Shown here: one piece after another, positions 1-8,692 of the stretch
Numbering within the stretch: the first letter of the stretch is position 1
Layout: every line of letters starts with the position of its first letter
Origin: Proteus vulgaris
Lineage (GTDB): Bacteria > Pseudomonadota > Gammaproteobacteria > Enterobacterales > Enterobacteriaceae
NCBI RefSeq assembly: GCF_016239305.1
Contig: NZ_JAEHOQ010000030.1
Span: 1-38,006, forward strand
DNA: 38,006 nucleotides
Direction of reading: 5' to 3'
Made by a program: the position numbers and the translations under genes
The notes under the pieces: generated by a model
The model's database searches: none
Seen by the model: only the letters and a program-made list of their open reading frames with translations
Told to the model about the DNA's origin: nothing

Positions 1-5
1 ATAAA

Positions 6-37
6 AAATACCTGCCTATTTTCATAAGCAGGTATTT
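6..37. terminator. Bidirectional terminator after cyuA
   Basis: A perfect 10-bp stem (arms 6-15 and 28-37, 12-nt loop) has a T-run on both sides: T6 at 39-44 on the plus strand and a T-run from the A-run at 3-8 on the minus strand. It lies 47 bp past the cyuA stop and probably ends the cyuP-cyuA transcript. It may also end a plus-strand gene left of the window. Confidence 0.85.
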
Positions 38-84
38 CTTTTTTATGGCAAAACAACATTTACTGTCATTTTAGGTTTGACCTT

Positions 85-1434
85 TTATATATTGACAGCT
101 TGCTTCTTTTCCCCAGCATTACGACGCGCTTTTTCTTCCATGATCTCAATAATTTGGATATCCGTATGTTGCATTGCATGGCTGGCTAATGCACAAAGAT
201 TTGCAATTGAACTATCAACATCGTCACTGACAATACCATCAGTACCCGCAACACTTTGATTTTGCATCGCCATTAATACTGCTTTATAAGCACTCGCTGC
301 ACTACTCGATACTTTCATTGCACAGCTATTTGATGCACCATCACAGATAATGCCGCTGATATCACCGATCATACTGTTGATAGACATACTCACTGTGGTG
401 AAGTCTTTTGTCAGTAACCATGCCATTCCTGCAGCAGCCCCCATTGACGCTGTGGTTGCAGCACAAAGAGCAGAAAGAGGTGGAAAATGGCTATGAACAT
501 AAATCGCCATTAAGTGTGATAAAACTAACGCACGCAATAAAGTTTCATCATCAGCATGGATAAATTCAGCAACAACCATAACAGGTAATGTTGCTGCGAT
601 CCCTTGATTACCTGAGCCTGAATTACTCATTGCAGGTAATACCGCACCACCCATGCGGGCATCAGAAGCTGCTGATGCCCTGATCATGATTTCATTAAGT
701 AAATCTTTACCTAACAAACCTTTCTCTTGTTGCAGAATTAATGTACGACCAATTGCTAATCCATAGGTGTTTTTTAGCCCTTCTTCTGATAATGCACCAT
801 TTAAATGGGCAGCATTGAGCATAAACTCAATCTCACTCACAGGTACATTAAGTGCGAAGTTATAGATATCTTCAGCACAAACATCAGTAAAAGGTTTTTC
901 ATCAGTACATTCACAATTATTGGCAAATGCTGTTTTATCTTCCTCAAAAACAACGTCACCATTACATTCACAACGAACAACATGTGTATGCTCTCTTGCA
1001 ATACTGACAATCGCATAACCAGACTGGCCATACACTTTTGCTTCAGAATAAAGAACGTCTTCACACGGTGCTTTCACACCAACAGTGACTTTACCTTCAG
1101 CAACCAGTGTTTTAGCTTGAGCAACTGCTTCCTTGGAAGCCTTTAGCAAGACTTCCAGCCCTGCATCAGGATCTCCACCCGTTGCACCCAGCGCGGCTGC
1201 AATCGGAAGCCCAGCCATTCCCGTTCCAGGTACGGTTACGCCCATTCCATTTTTCATTAAGTTTGGTGAAACCCAAGCCTCAACACGAACAACTGGCTCG
1301 CCTAAAAGTGCGGTTGCTTTTGCCGCTGCCAGTGCTAATGAAATTGGCTCTGTACAACCTACTGCAGGTTTAACACCTTCACGTAACTGACGAACAAACT
1401 GTGACCATAAATGAGAATTTTTGTTCTGGCTCAT
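85..1434 (-). CDS. cyuA: L-cysteine desulfidase CyuA (YhaM family)
   Basis: Cytosolic iron-sulfur enzyme that breaks L-cysteine into pyruvate, ammonia and sulfide. The 449-residue product aligns along its length with E. coli YhaM/CyuA (436 aa). The VGCTEP motif carries Cys27, and Cys324 (SALCAATT) and Cys364 (IICDGAS) sit where the archaeal cysteine desulfidase has its cluster-linked cysteines; the SNSGSGNQG loop is at about 270-278. The start has an AAGGTG ribosome site 8 bp upstream. It is the second gene of an operon, 64 bp after cyuP, the same order as in E. coli. An odd point is a cysteine-rich patch (Cys155, 157, 174, 176, 186) that I do not recall in E. coli CyuA. Older annotations call this family UPF0597 or serine dehydratase alpha-like. 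Confidence 0.93.
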   Translation of the reverse strand: MSQNKNSHLWSQFVRQLREGVKPAVGCTEPISLALAAAKATALLGEPVVRVEAWVSPNLMKNGMGVTVPGTGMAGLPIAAALGATGGDPDAGLEVLLKASKEAVAQAKTLVAEGKVTVGVKAPCEDVLYSEAKVYGQSGYAIVSIAREHTHVVRCECNGDVVFEEDKTAFANNCECTDEKPFTDVCAEDIYNFALNVPVSEIEFMLNAAHLNGALSEEGLKNTYGLAIGRTLILQQEKGLLGKDLLNEIMIRASAASDARMGGAVLPAMSNSGSGNQGIAATLPVMVVAEFIHADDETLLRALVLSHLMAIYVHSHFPPLSALCAATTASMGAAAGMAWLLTKDFTTVSMSINSMIGDISGIICDGASNSCAMKVSSSAASAYKAVLMAMQNQSVAGTDGIVSDDVDSSIANLCALASHAMQHTDIQIIEIMEEKARRNAGEKKQAVNI

Positions 1435-1498
1435 AATCTAACACCTTGGATTAATTTAGTTTTTAAAAACAACTCCTAACTGGAACCGAAGTTGGCGA

Positions 1499-2830
1499 CT
1501 ATGAGAATGCCAAGAACGGAGAGATAACGAGCAGTAAACCGGTAAAAATAATCAGGTAAAGTGACGCACCTTTGTATTTATGTAACATAGGTACTTTGTA
1601 CACTAAGTATGCAGGAATAAGGCAACCCACCATACCGAAGATTGGACTACAAATTGACGTAAAGCTCAGCACTGGTGCGTTAAGGATGATGGCACCCCAT
1701 GCCAGTAACACAGCAAAAATCATGATGCCATTTTGTACCCATTTTTGGTTGATTTTTTCAGCTGGGATATAGCGTTGGAGAATATTCATCACAATCCCTT
1801 GTGTCGCTTCACGGAAACCTAAATAAACACCAAAGAATGCAGTCATTACGGCAAAGATATTGAGCATAACGCTAACAACTGTTACCCAACCGCCAGGGAA
1901 GAATTTCGCAGCAATCGCTAATGCTGAGATATTTTGTTCATAGGCTTTAACAGCTTCATCATGACCCATTGCTAATGTGAATGAGATTGCATAGAAGAAA
2001 ACAGTACAGAACAACACACCGAAAGCGATGTTCATTGCACGTAGTGCTTTATGACGAGCAACTTCACGGTTTTTATTACGACCACGGTAAGAGATAACCA
2101 TTGGGCTTAATGTTTGGATAAATAAAATTGAAGTTAGTGTAAAAGGTAAAGTGATAATTGCTTCTTTAATTAAACGTCCTGCCGGTGGTAATGCACCCAC
2201 GTTATAAAGATGCCACATACCAATCATGGAGATCCCTAACGCAGCAACAACAAATAGTTTAGTCAGTACCATAAAGCTTGATACTTTAAACAGTAATTGT
2301 TCACCACGAGAAGAGATAGCAACTAAGGCACAAATCAGGATCAAACCATAGAATGGGTTTTCTGACAGTAAACCTTCAGTAACACCAAATGTTTGTAGGT
2401 AAGAAGCACTGTCATTGGTGATTGCTGTTGAGTAAACAAACATCCAAATGACTAACATCACAAAGTAGAGTGCACCTAATAAAATACCCCAGTTTTTACC
2501 GAGATAGCCGGTGATAACGCTTGGGTAATCTTTACACTCAGGAGATTCAGCCAACGTATTAATAAATAAGCGTTGGAAAAGGTACATAGCAGGATAACCA
2601 ATGATCGAGGATAGTAGGAAAACCCATAATCCCATCAGGCCTACCTGTACAGGTAAAAATACAATACCTGCACCAATAGCCATACCGATACTCATGATAA
2701 CCCAGCCCACATCATTGCCGTCGAATTTAATAGCCGCACGCCATTCTTGTTCAGTCATACCTGCGCGGCGAGCGCCAGCACTAGTTGCGGGATAGCTTGT
2801 GGTCTCTGTTTTTGAGGAAGCCGTTTCCAT
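1499..2830 (-). CDS. cyuP: Cysteine/serine transporter CyuP (YhaO/DlsT, HAAAP family)
   Basis: Inner-membrane amino-acid permease of the hydroxy/aromatic amino acid family, expected to bring cysteine (and D/L-serine) into the cell for CyuA. The protein is 443 residues, the E. coli YhaO length, with about 11 hydrophobic membrane segments. Conserved stretches include GWVIMSIGMAIGAGIVFLP near the N-terminus and LSFTSICSPIFGMVGC near the C-terminus. I chose the ATG at 2830 (METASS...) because E. coli YhaO begins MEIASN; the in-frame GTG at 2842 has no convincing ribosome site. It is first in the operon with cyuA 64 bp downstream. Regulation is probably cysteine-responsive through CyuR, as in E. 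coli, but I did not identify an operator. Confidence 0.92.
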   Translation of the reverse strand: METASSKTETTSYPATSAGARRAGMTEQEWRAAIKFDGNDVGWVIMSIGMAIGAGIVFLPVQVGLMGLWVFLLSSIIGYPAMYLFQRLFINTLAESPECKDYPSVITGYLGKNWGILLGALYFVMLVIWMFVYSTAITNDSASYLQTFGVTEGLLSENPFYGLILICALVAISSRGEQLLFKVSSFMVLTKLFVVAALGISMIGMWHLYNVGALPPAGRLIKEAIITLPFTLTSILFIQTLSPMVISYRGRNKNREVARHKALRAMNIAFGVLFCTVFFYAISFTLAMGHDEAVKAYEQNISALAIAAKFFPGGWVTVVSVMLNIFAVMTAFFGVYLGFREATQGIVMNILQRYIPAEKINQKWVQNGIMIFAVLLAWGAIILNAPVLSFTSICSPIFGMVGCLIPAYLVYKVPMLHKYKGASLYLIIFTGLLLVISPFLAFS

Positions 2831-3371
2831 ATTAGTACTCACTTTTTATATTGTAATTGTTAATAGCAAAACGAATTTTGGGGGTAAAAAAGCTCTATCT
2901 AACGTTGCGATATCAAAATAACCTTATTCTTTGCAGGCGTTATTTATTATGAGTAAATGATAGGGAATATTACGGAGAAAAAAGTTGTTATAAATCGTGA
3001 TGGCCTGAAATGATTTGGAAAAAAATTCTCTCTTAAGGAGAAAAATAGGATTATCTGTTCAAAGAGCATAGTAAATAATAACCTTCCCTCTATTGTAACC
3101 TCAATAAACAACCAACCAATTGATTAATAATAAAAAATACTCATTGTTATACAAAAACAGTCAAGTATAACAATTGAAACAAATCACCAAATAAACTGTG
3201 CTGTCTATCACGATATACTATGATAATCTTTTCTATTTAGCTTTGTTATATCGTATTTAGTTAAAATTACGTTACAAAACAGCACAAATAACTATTTGAT
3301 CTATTTTTTTATAAAAATGGGAATTAATAAGATAAAAATACATAAAGAAGTGAATAGTGAAAAGAGAATAC
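2831..3371. other. Intergenic region upstream of cyuP
   Basis: About 540 bp with no credible gene. It must hold the cyuP promoter and leader but no clear sigma-70 pair or CRP site was found. A weak 5-bp hairpin (TTCTC/GAGAA at 3026-3042) followed by T7 on the minus strand lies about 190 bp upstream of cyuP. The rest is AT-rich. Confidence 0.5.
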
Positions 3372-3402
3372 TTTTTCAATAGAATTAAATTCTATTGAAA
3401 AA
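3372..3402. repeat. 31-bp near-perfect palindrome next to the uvrA terminator
   Basis: The arms at 3372-3386 and 3388-3402 are exact 15-base inverse complements around one base. It directly follows the uvrA terminator in the direction of uvrA transcription and shares its A/T run. It may be a second terminator stem or a cruciform or protein site; its function is unknown. Confidence 0.6.
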
Positions 3403-3404
3403 AA

Positions 3405-3439
3405 CGCTACAAACAATAAAGGGTTTATTATCTGTAGCG
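3405..3439 (-). terminator. uvrA terminator
   Basis: A 16-pair stem with two G-T wobbles (arms 3405-3420 and 3424-3439, loop of 3) is followed on the minus strand by T8 (A-run 3397-3404). It begins 32 bp past the uvrA stop. Confidence 0.88.
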
Positions 3440-3470
3440 CTTAGATTATAAAGGAATAAATACTCTAGTA

Positions 3471-6305
3471 CTAATAACCACGCTCTAAGATTGGCTTTAA
3501 GAATCTCGCGGTATGTGAACCTTCAAATTCGGCAACTTGCTCAGGTGTACCCGATACCAAAATTTGTCCACCACCACTTCCGCCTTCAGGGCCGAGATCG
3601 ACAATCCAGTCTGCGGTTTTAATGACATCAAGGTTATGCTCAATCACCACAATCGTATTACCTTGATCACGTAACTGGTGTAAAACGTCGAGTAACAGTT
3701 CAATATCAGCGAAATGAAGCCCTGTTGTTGGTTCATCTAAAATATATAGTGTCTGCCCAGTCCCTCGTTTCGATAGCTCTTTCGCTAACTTAACTCGTTG
3801 TGCCTCACCACCTGATAACGTTGTCGCAGATTGTCCTAAACGAATATAAGACAGCCCAACATCAATCAATGTTTGTAGCTTACGAGCCAGTGCAGGAACA
3901 GCATCAAAAAACTCCCTTGCCTCTTCGATAGTCATATCCAAAGCTTCGTGAATATTTTTCCCTTTATATTTAATTTCAAGGGTTTCACGGTTATAGCGCT
4001 GACCTTTACATTGATCACAAGGAACATACACATCCGGTAAAAAGTGCATTTCAACTTTTAATACACCATCACCTTGGCAAGCTTCACAGCGCCCACCTTT
4101 TACGTTGAAACTGAAACGACCAGGCGTATAACCTCGAGTACGAGATTCAGGAACACCTGCAAATAACTCACGAATAGGTGTAAAAACGCCAGTATAGGTT
4201 GCTGGATTTGAACGAGGAGTTCGGCCAATTGGACTTTGGTTAATATCGATAACTTTATCGAAATACTCTAGACCTTCAACATCTAAATAAGGCGCAGGCA
4301 CGATAGTTGTAGCACCATTTAATTGGCGTTGCGCAATAGGAAATAACGTATCATTGATAAGCGTTGATTTACCTGAGCCTGATACCCCCGTAATACAGGT
4401 AAATAAGCCTACTGGTAATTTCAAATTTACATTTTTTAAGTTATTGCCTTTTGCACCAAGAATGGTCAGCATTTTTTCTCGATCAACAGGAACACGTTGC
4501 TCTGGAATAGCAATACGACGCTCACCACTTAAGAACTTGCCTGTTAATGAATTCGGATTATTAATGATATCTTCAAGTGTACCCTGAGCAACAATTTCAC
4601 CACCATGAACACCCGCACCAGGGCCAATATCGATAACATGATCTGCGGCACGGATAGCATCTTCATCATGCTCAACAACAATCACGGTATTACCTAAATT
4701 ACGCAGGTGGATCAATGTTTCAAGCAGGCGATCGTTATCTCGTTGATGTAATCCAATAGAAGGTTCATCTAATACATACATAACGCCCACTAACCCTGCA
4801 CCAATTTGGCTCGCTAAGCGAATACGCTGCGCTTCACCACCAGATAATGTTTCAGCTGAACGAGAAAGCGTGAGATAATTTAAGCCAACATTGACCAAAA
4901 ACTTCAGTCGATCACTAATTTCTTTTAACACTTTTTCTGCAATCTTCGCTCGCTGTCCACTGAGTTTTAAGTTTTGGAAAAAGGTCATGGCATGACCAAT
5001 GCTGTAATCTGCAATTTCAGGCAACGCCGTATTTTCAACATACACATGGCGAGCTTCACGGCGTAAACGCGTACCACCACACGACGCACAAGGACGGTTG
5101 CTAATATACTTAGAAAGTTCTTCACGCACCGCGCTTGATTCAGTCTCACGGTAACGGCGTTCCATATTATTTAATACACCTTCAAAAGGGTGATGACGAA
5201 CAACGACATCACCTCGATCGTTAGTGTATTTAAATTCGATATTCTCTTTACCTGAGCCAGTTAAAACTATTTTTTGGATATTATCAGGCAAGGAATCAAA
5301 TGGCGCTTCAACATCAAAATGATAATGTTCACTCAGTGAACGTAGCATCTGGAAATAGTAGAAATTACGACGATCCCATCCTTTAATTGCACCACCTGCA
5401 AGAGAGATCTCACGGTTTTGGATCACTAAATCAGGATCAAAAAATTGCTGAACACCTAAACCATCACAGGTTGGACAAGCCCCTGCCGGGTTGTTAAAAG
5501 AGAATAAACGAGGTTCTAACTCGCTCATGCTATAACCACAAATAGGACAAGCGAAATTCGCAGAAAAAATAATATCTTCTGCATTGTTATCATCCATATC
5601 AGAGATAACAGCAGTACCGCCAGAAAGCTCTAACGCGGTTTCAAAAGATTCCGCTAAACGTTGAGCGAGATCGTCACGTACTTTAAAACGGTCAATCACC
5701 ACTTCAATGGTATGTTTTTTCTGTAATTCTAATGTAGGCGGATCAGAAAGATCGCACACTTCACCATCAATACGTGCACGAATATAGCCTTGAGCTGAAA
5801 GATTATTCAGTAGCTTAATGTGCTCACCTTTACGCTCTTTCACCACTGGTGCTAACAGCATTAAACGCTTGCCTTCAGGCTGTTCAAGCACATTATCGAC
5901 CATTTGACTGACCGTTTGTGCCGCTAATGGAATATCATGATCAGGGCAACGAGGCTCACCAACACGCGCAAATAAGAGACGTAGGTAATCATGTATTTCG
6001 GTAATTGTTCCTACTGTTGAACGAGGGTTATGTGATGTAGATTTTTGTTCAATCGAAATAGCGGGAGATAAACCTTCAATGTGGTCAACATCAGGTTTTT
6101 CCATTAACGAAAGAAACTGACGAGCATAAGCAGAAAGTGATTCAACATAACGTCGTTGCCCTTCTGCATAAAGCGTATCAAAGGCTAAAGAGGATTTACC
6201 TGAGCCTGAAAGTCCTGTAATAACAATAAGTTTATCGCGAGGAATGACCAAATTGATATTTTTTAGATTATGGGTGCGAGCGCCCCGTACTTCGATTTTA
6301 TCCAT
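3471..6305 (-). CDS. uvrA: UvrABC excinuclease subunit UvrA
   Basis: DNA damage-recognition ATPase of nucleotide excision repair; a UvrA dimer finds the lesion and loads UvrB. The protein is 944 residues (E. coli 940) with two ABC ATPase units. Walker A motifs are GLSGSGKS at 31-38 and GVSGSGKS in the second half, and there are two LSGGEAQR signatures. Zinc-type Cys pairs are visible (CPIC...CPTC; CASC; CEAC...CDQC). I start at [10 protein letters not shown] (6305), the family N-terminus, rather than at an upstream in-frame codon at 6365 that would overlap the promoter side. A GGGA ribosome site lies about 9 bp upstream. It is divergent from ssb, and a LexA box at 6371-6388 indicates SOS induction as in E. 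coli. Confidence 0.98.
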   Translation of the reverse strand: MDKIEVRGARTHNLKNINLVIPRDKLIVITGLSGSGKSSLAFDTLYAEGQRRYVESLSAYARQFLSLMEKPDVDHIEGLSPAISIEQKSTSHNPRSTVGTITEIHDYLRLLFARVGEPRCPDHDIPLAAQTVSQMVDNVLEQPEGKRLMLLAPVVKERKGEHIKLLNNLSAQGYIRARIDGEVCDLSDPPTLELQKKHTIEVVIDRFKVRDDLAQRLAESFETALELSGGTAVISDMDDNNAEDIIFSANFACPICGYSMSELEPRLFSFNNPAGACPTCDGLGVQQFFDPDLVIQNREISLAGGAIKGWDRRNFYYFQMLRSLSEHYHFDVEAPFDSLPDNIQKIVLTGSGKENIEFKYTNDRGDVVVRHHPFEGVLNNMERRYRETESSAVREELSKYISNRPCASCGGTRLRREARHVYVENTALPEIADYSIGHAMTFFQNLKLSGQRAKIAEKVLKEISDRLKFLVNVGLNYLTLSRSAETLSGGEAQRIRLASQIGAGLVGVMYVLDEPSIGLHQRDNDRLLETLIHLRNLGNTVIVVEHDEDAIRAADHVIDIGPGAGVHGGEIVAQGTLEDIINNPNSLTGKFLSGERRIAIPEQRVPVDREKMLTILGAKGNNLKNVNLKLPVGLFTCITGVSGSGKSTLINDTLFPIAQRQLNGATTIVPAPYLDVEGLEYFDKVIDINQSPIGRTPRSNPATYTGVFTPIRELFAGVPESRTRGYTPGRFSFNVKGGRCEACQGDGVLKVEMHFLPDVYVPCDQCKGQRYNRETLEIKYKGKNIHEALDMTIEEAREFFDAVPALARKLQTLIDVGLSYIRLGQSATTLSGGEAQRVKLAKELSKRGTGQTLYILDEPTTGLHFADIELLLDVLHQLRDQGNTIVVIEHNLDVIKTADWIVDLGPEGGSGGGQILVSGTPEQVAEFEGSHTARFLKPILERGY

Positions 6306-6370
6306 GAATATATCCCGGATTGAGAGAGTCGCCGAAAAAGAAATAATCGGATAATTATGACACAAAGTTA

Positions 6371-6388
6371 ACTGAATGGATATACAGT
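6371..6388. promoter_or_regulatory. LexA (SOS) box between uvrA and ssb
   Basis: CTG-N10-CAG with an AT-rich centre. Read on the minus strand it is ACTGTATATCCATTCAGT, very close to the E. coli uvrA SOS box. It lies 66 bp from the uvrA start and could also act on ssb. Confidence 0.88.
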
Positions 6389-6557
6389 ATATATAGTGAA
6401 ATTGAATGATGATGTAAACCTGTCATTTTGAGACAAAAAAATATCGACAATGTTCACAATTGAGAAATTCATCACACGTCATATTCAAATTTTAGCGTAC
6501 GTGATAAACTTATTCGCTTATGATTTCAAAAAATTTACTTTCGCAGGAGTACCTCAC

Positions 6558-7088
6558 ATGGCGAGCAGAGGCGTAAACAAAGTTATTCTTATCGGTAATT
6601 TAGGGCAGGATCCAGAAATCCGTTATATGCCAAGTGGCGGTGCAGTTGCCAACTTAACACTGGCAACATCAGAAAGCTGGCGCGATAAACAAACCGGTGA
6701 AATGAAAGAAAAAACCGAGTGGCACCGTGTGGTAATTTTCGGCAAATTAGCTGAAATTGCAGGCGAATATCTGCGTAAAGGTTCACAAGTGTATATCGAA
6801 GGTCAATTACAAACACGTAAATGGCAAGACCAAAGTGGTCAAGATAGATATAGCACTGAAGTTGTTGTTAACATCGGTGGCTCAATGCAGATGCTAGGTG
6901 GCCGTGGTGGTCAAGATGGCGCACCTTCACAAGGCGGTCAAGGCGGTTGGGGTCAACCACAACAACCTCAAGCATCACAACAATTTAGCGGTGGTGCGCA
7001 ATCTCGCCCAGCGCAACAACAACCAGCAGCGGCTCCAGCACCAAGCAATGAACCGCCAATGGATTTTGATGATGATATTCCGTTCTAA
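6558..7088 (+). CDS. ssb: Single-stranded DNA-binding protein SSB
   Basis: Essential ssDNA-binding tetramer for replication, repair and recombination. The 176-residue product (E. coli 178) has an OB fold at about 1-110 ([18 protein letters not shown]...), a Gly/Gln/Pro-rich linker at about 115-165 and the acidic partner-binding tail DFDDDIPF. I start at ATG 6558 with AGGAG 8 bp upstream; an in-frame extension to 6450 adds residues foreign to the family. It is divergent from uvrA across a LexA box and followed by a strong inverted repeat. Confidence 0.98.
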   Translation: MASRGVNKVILIGNLGQDPEIRYMPSGGAVANLTLATSESWRDKQTGEMKEKTEWHRVVIFGKLAEIAGEYLRKGSQVYIEGQLQTRKWQDQSGQDRYSTEVVVNIGGSMQMLGGRGGQDGAPSQGGQGGWGQPQQPQASQQFSGGAQSRPAQQQPAAAPAPSNEPPMDFDDDIPF

Positions 7089-7116
7089 ATGTAAAATTTT
7101 TATTTAAAAAAAATCA

Positions 7117-7148
7117 AATGACTAACTTGATACGTCAAGTTAGTCATT
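7117..7148. terminator. Perfect 14-bp inverted repeat after ssb
   Basis: Arms 7117-7130 and 7135-7148 pair perfectly around a TACG tetraloop, 28 bp past the ssb stop. The T-run is better on the minus strand (A8 at 7106-7113) than on the plus strand, but its position suggests it ends ssb transcription. Confidence 0.7.
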
Positions 7149-7710
7149 GTTAAATTCATATAATTCAGCTTTATCTATTACATAATGATTTATAGTAAAT
7201 TTTAGAATATTTACTACTTACTGTTATTTAAATACTATGCATATATTTATAATAATGAAATAGGATTTAAATCAAATATATATTAGTGAGTTACAGAGAA
7301 ATATAGAAACATCTAAATTGGTTTTAGTTAGATCCAAACGATAAGATAATTTAAAAAAATGATGCTCAAATAATTAATAGTAAACAAAGGTATTTATACC
7401 TAATAGAATCATAAAACCAACTCGAAAATAATAATTAAATATAATCAATAAGTTATAATTTATCTCGCTAACTATTTCTATTATAAAATATCTATTTAAT
7501 TCTTAATCTATCCAAATATATTTCTTACTTGATCTCTCTTTCAAATCCTATATATTAAATTCAATATCCTTTCGATATTAATAAAAAAATTGCCTCATAA
7601 ATAATCTCATGCCGACTATCAAAAATGCTATTACTGGGCTATGACTCTCTTATTTAAGTCCTATATTCCTTAAACCGATAAACGGCTAATATCAAGGAGT
7701 GATAGTAATA
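7149..7710. other. Very AT-rich gene-free stretch upstream of the helicase remnant
   Basis: About 560 bp with no credible coding frame, made mostly of A/T runs and many stop codons. It marks the left edge of the accessory island and should hold the promoter of the helicase-dprA unit, but no clear -35/-10 pair was found. No direct repeats, tRNA end or integrase site was recognised at its edges. AT-rich DNA of this kind is a usual H-NS target, which is inference here. Confidence 0.5.
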
Positions 7711-8692
7711 ATGAATAGAAATCATGCTCAACAATTATTACAAACAGCGCTAGCCGATCCTAATGCAGAGTTTCGTGATGGACAATGGGAAGCAATTGAT
7801 ACATTAGTTAATCATCGTCAAAAACTTCTAGTAGTGCAACGTACAGGTTGGGGTAAAAGCTCAGTCTACTTTATTAGTACTAAACTATTTCGGGACCAAG
7901 GAATGGGACCAATTATTATTATTTCGCCTCTTTTAGCATTGATGCGCAACCAAATTGAATCAGCAAAGCGCTTAGGTATTGTCGCTGAAACAATGAATTC
8001 CACCAATACAGAAGAATGGCAGTCGGTGACTCAACGAATGTTGAATAATGAAATAGACTGTTTGCTGATTTCACCTGAACGTTTAGCCAATGACAACTTT
8101 ATTGAAACTGTTTTGCGGCCAATTGCTGATCACATTGCCTTAATGGTCATTGATGAGGCTCATTGTATTTCTGACTGGGGACATGATTTTAGGCCAGATT
8201 ATCGTCGTATAGTCCATATTCTTCGCCAATTACCTCCCAATACACCTATATTAGGCACAACAGCAACTGCCAATAATCGTGTTATTGACGATATTAAAAA
8301 TCAACTAGGTAATATTCAAATCTATCTAGGTTCACTTATCCGTGAAAGTCTCGCAATGGGTTTGTTGCGTACCATCACTTAAACATCCTGAATTAGTACC
8401 TGATTTCGCTCGTCGATTAGCTCAACGTTTAGAACTCCCCTTTGTAGACGCTATTAGTAAAGTTAAAGATAATCAGCCCCAAAAGAAACAGCAAAATCGG
8501 TTCCATCAATGTCGTAATCTCGATGGCGTTTTTTCTGTAAACGAAGTCTACAAACAACAGCCTGTCTTATTAGTCGATGATATTATAGACTCTGGTTGGA
8601 CTCTAACAGTTATCGCAGCACTCTTGCAGTTAGAAGGCAGTGATGTAATCTATCCCGTAGCTTTGGCTTCTTCTACGGTAAAAGATTCATGA
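7711..8692 (+). pseudogene. Broken RecQ-like helicase / ComF-type PRTase fusion
   Basis: Two remnants in different frames. From ATG 7711 (AAGGAG 11 bp upstream) to a TAA at 8380-8382 the frame encodes the first RecA domain of a RecQ-type helicase: FRDGQWEAI (Q motif), QRTGWGKSS at 43-51 (motif I), ISPLLALMRNQ (Ia), VIDEAHCISDWGHDFRP at 147-161 (II) and GTTATAN (III). It breaks off at GSLIRESLA, where the second RecA domain should begin. From about 8355 the next frame runs to a TGA at 8690-8692 and encodes most of a ComF-like phosphoribosyltransferase: WVCCVPSLKHPEL, a CRNLDGVF segment and the PRPP loop LLVDDIIDSGWT. Helicase motifs IV-VI are missing, so an out-of-frame internal deletion is the simplest reading. 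The PRTase stop overlaps the dprA start by 4 bp (ATGA). A split, still-expressed pair cannot be excluded, but the PRTase frame has no good start. Confidence 0.82.

Noticed and set aside
805-1146. Open frame antisense to cyuA
   Set aside because: It is a shadow of the well-supported cyuA frame with no ribosome site or family features.
3026-3042. Attenuator hairpin in the cyuP leader
   Set aside because: The stem has only 5 pairs and no alternative structure or leader peptide was found.
7149-7710. CRISPR array or phage attachment site at the island edge
   Set aside because: No regularly spaced repeats, tRNA end, integrase or flanking direct repeats were found.
8342-8692. PRTase segment as a free-standing gene
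   Set aside because: Its only early start is a GTG without a ribosome site, inside the helicase reading frame; the frame lacks an N-terminal beginning of its own. Treated as part of one broken gene.
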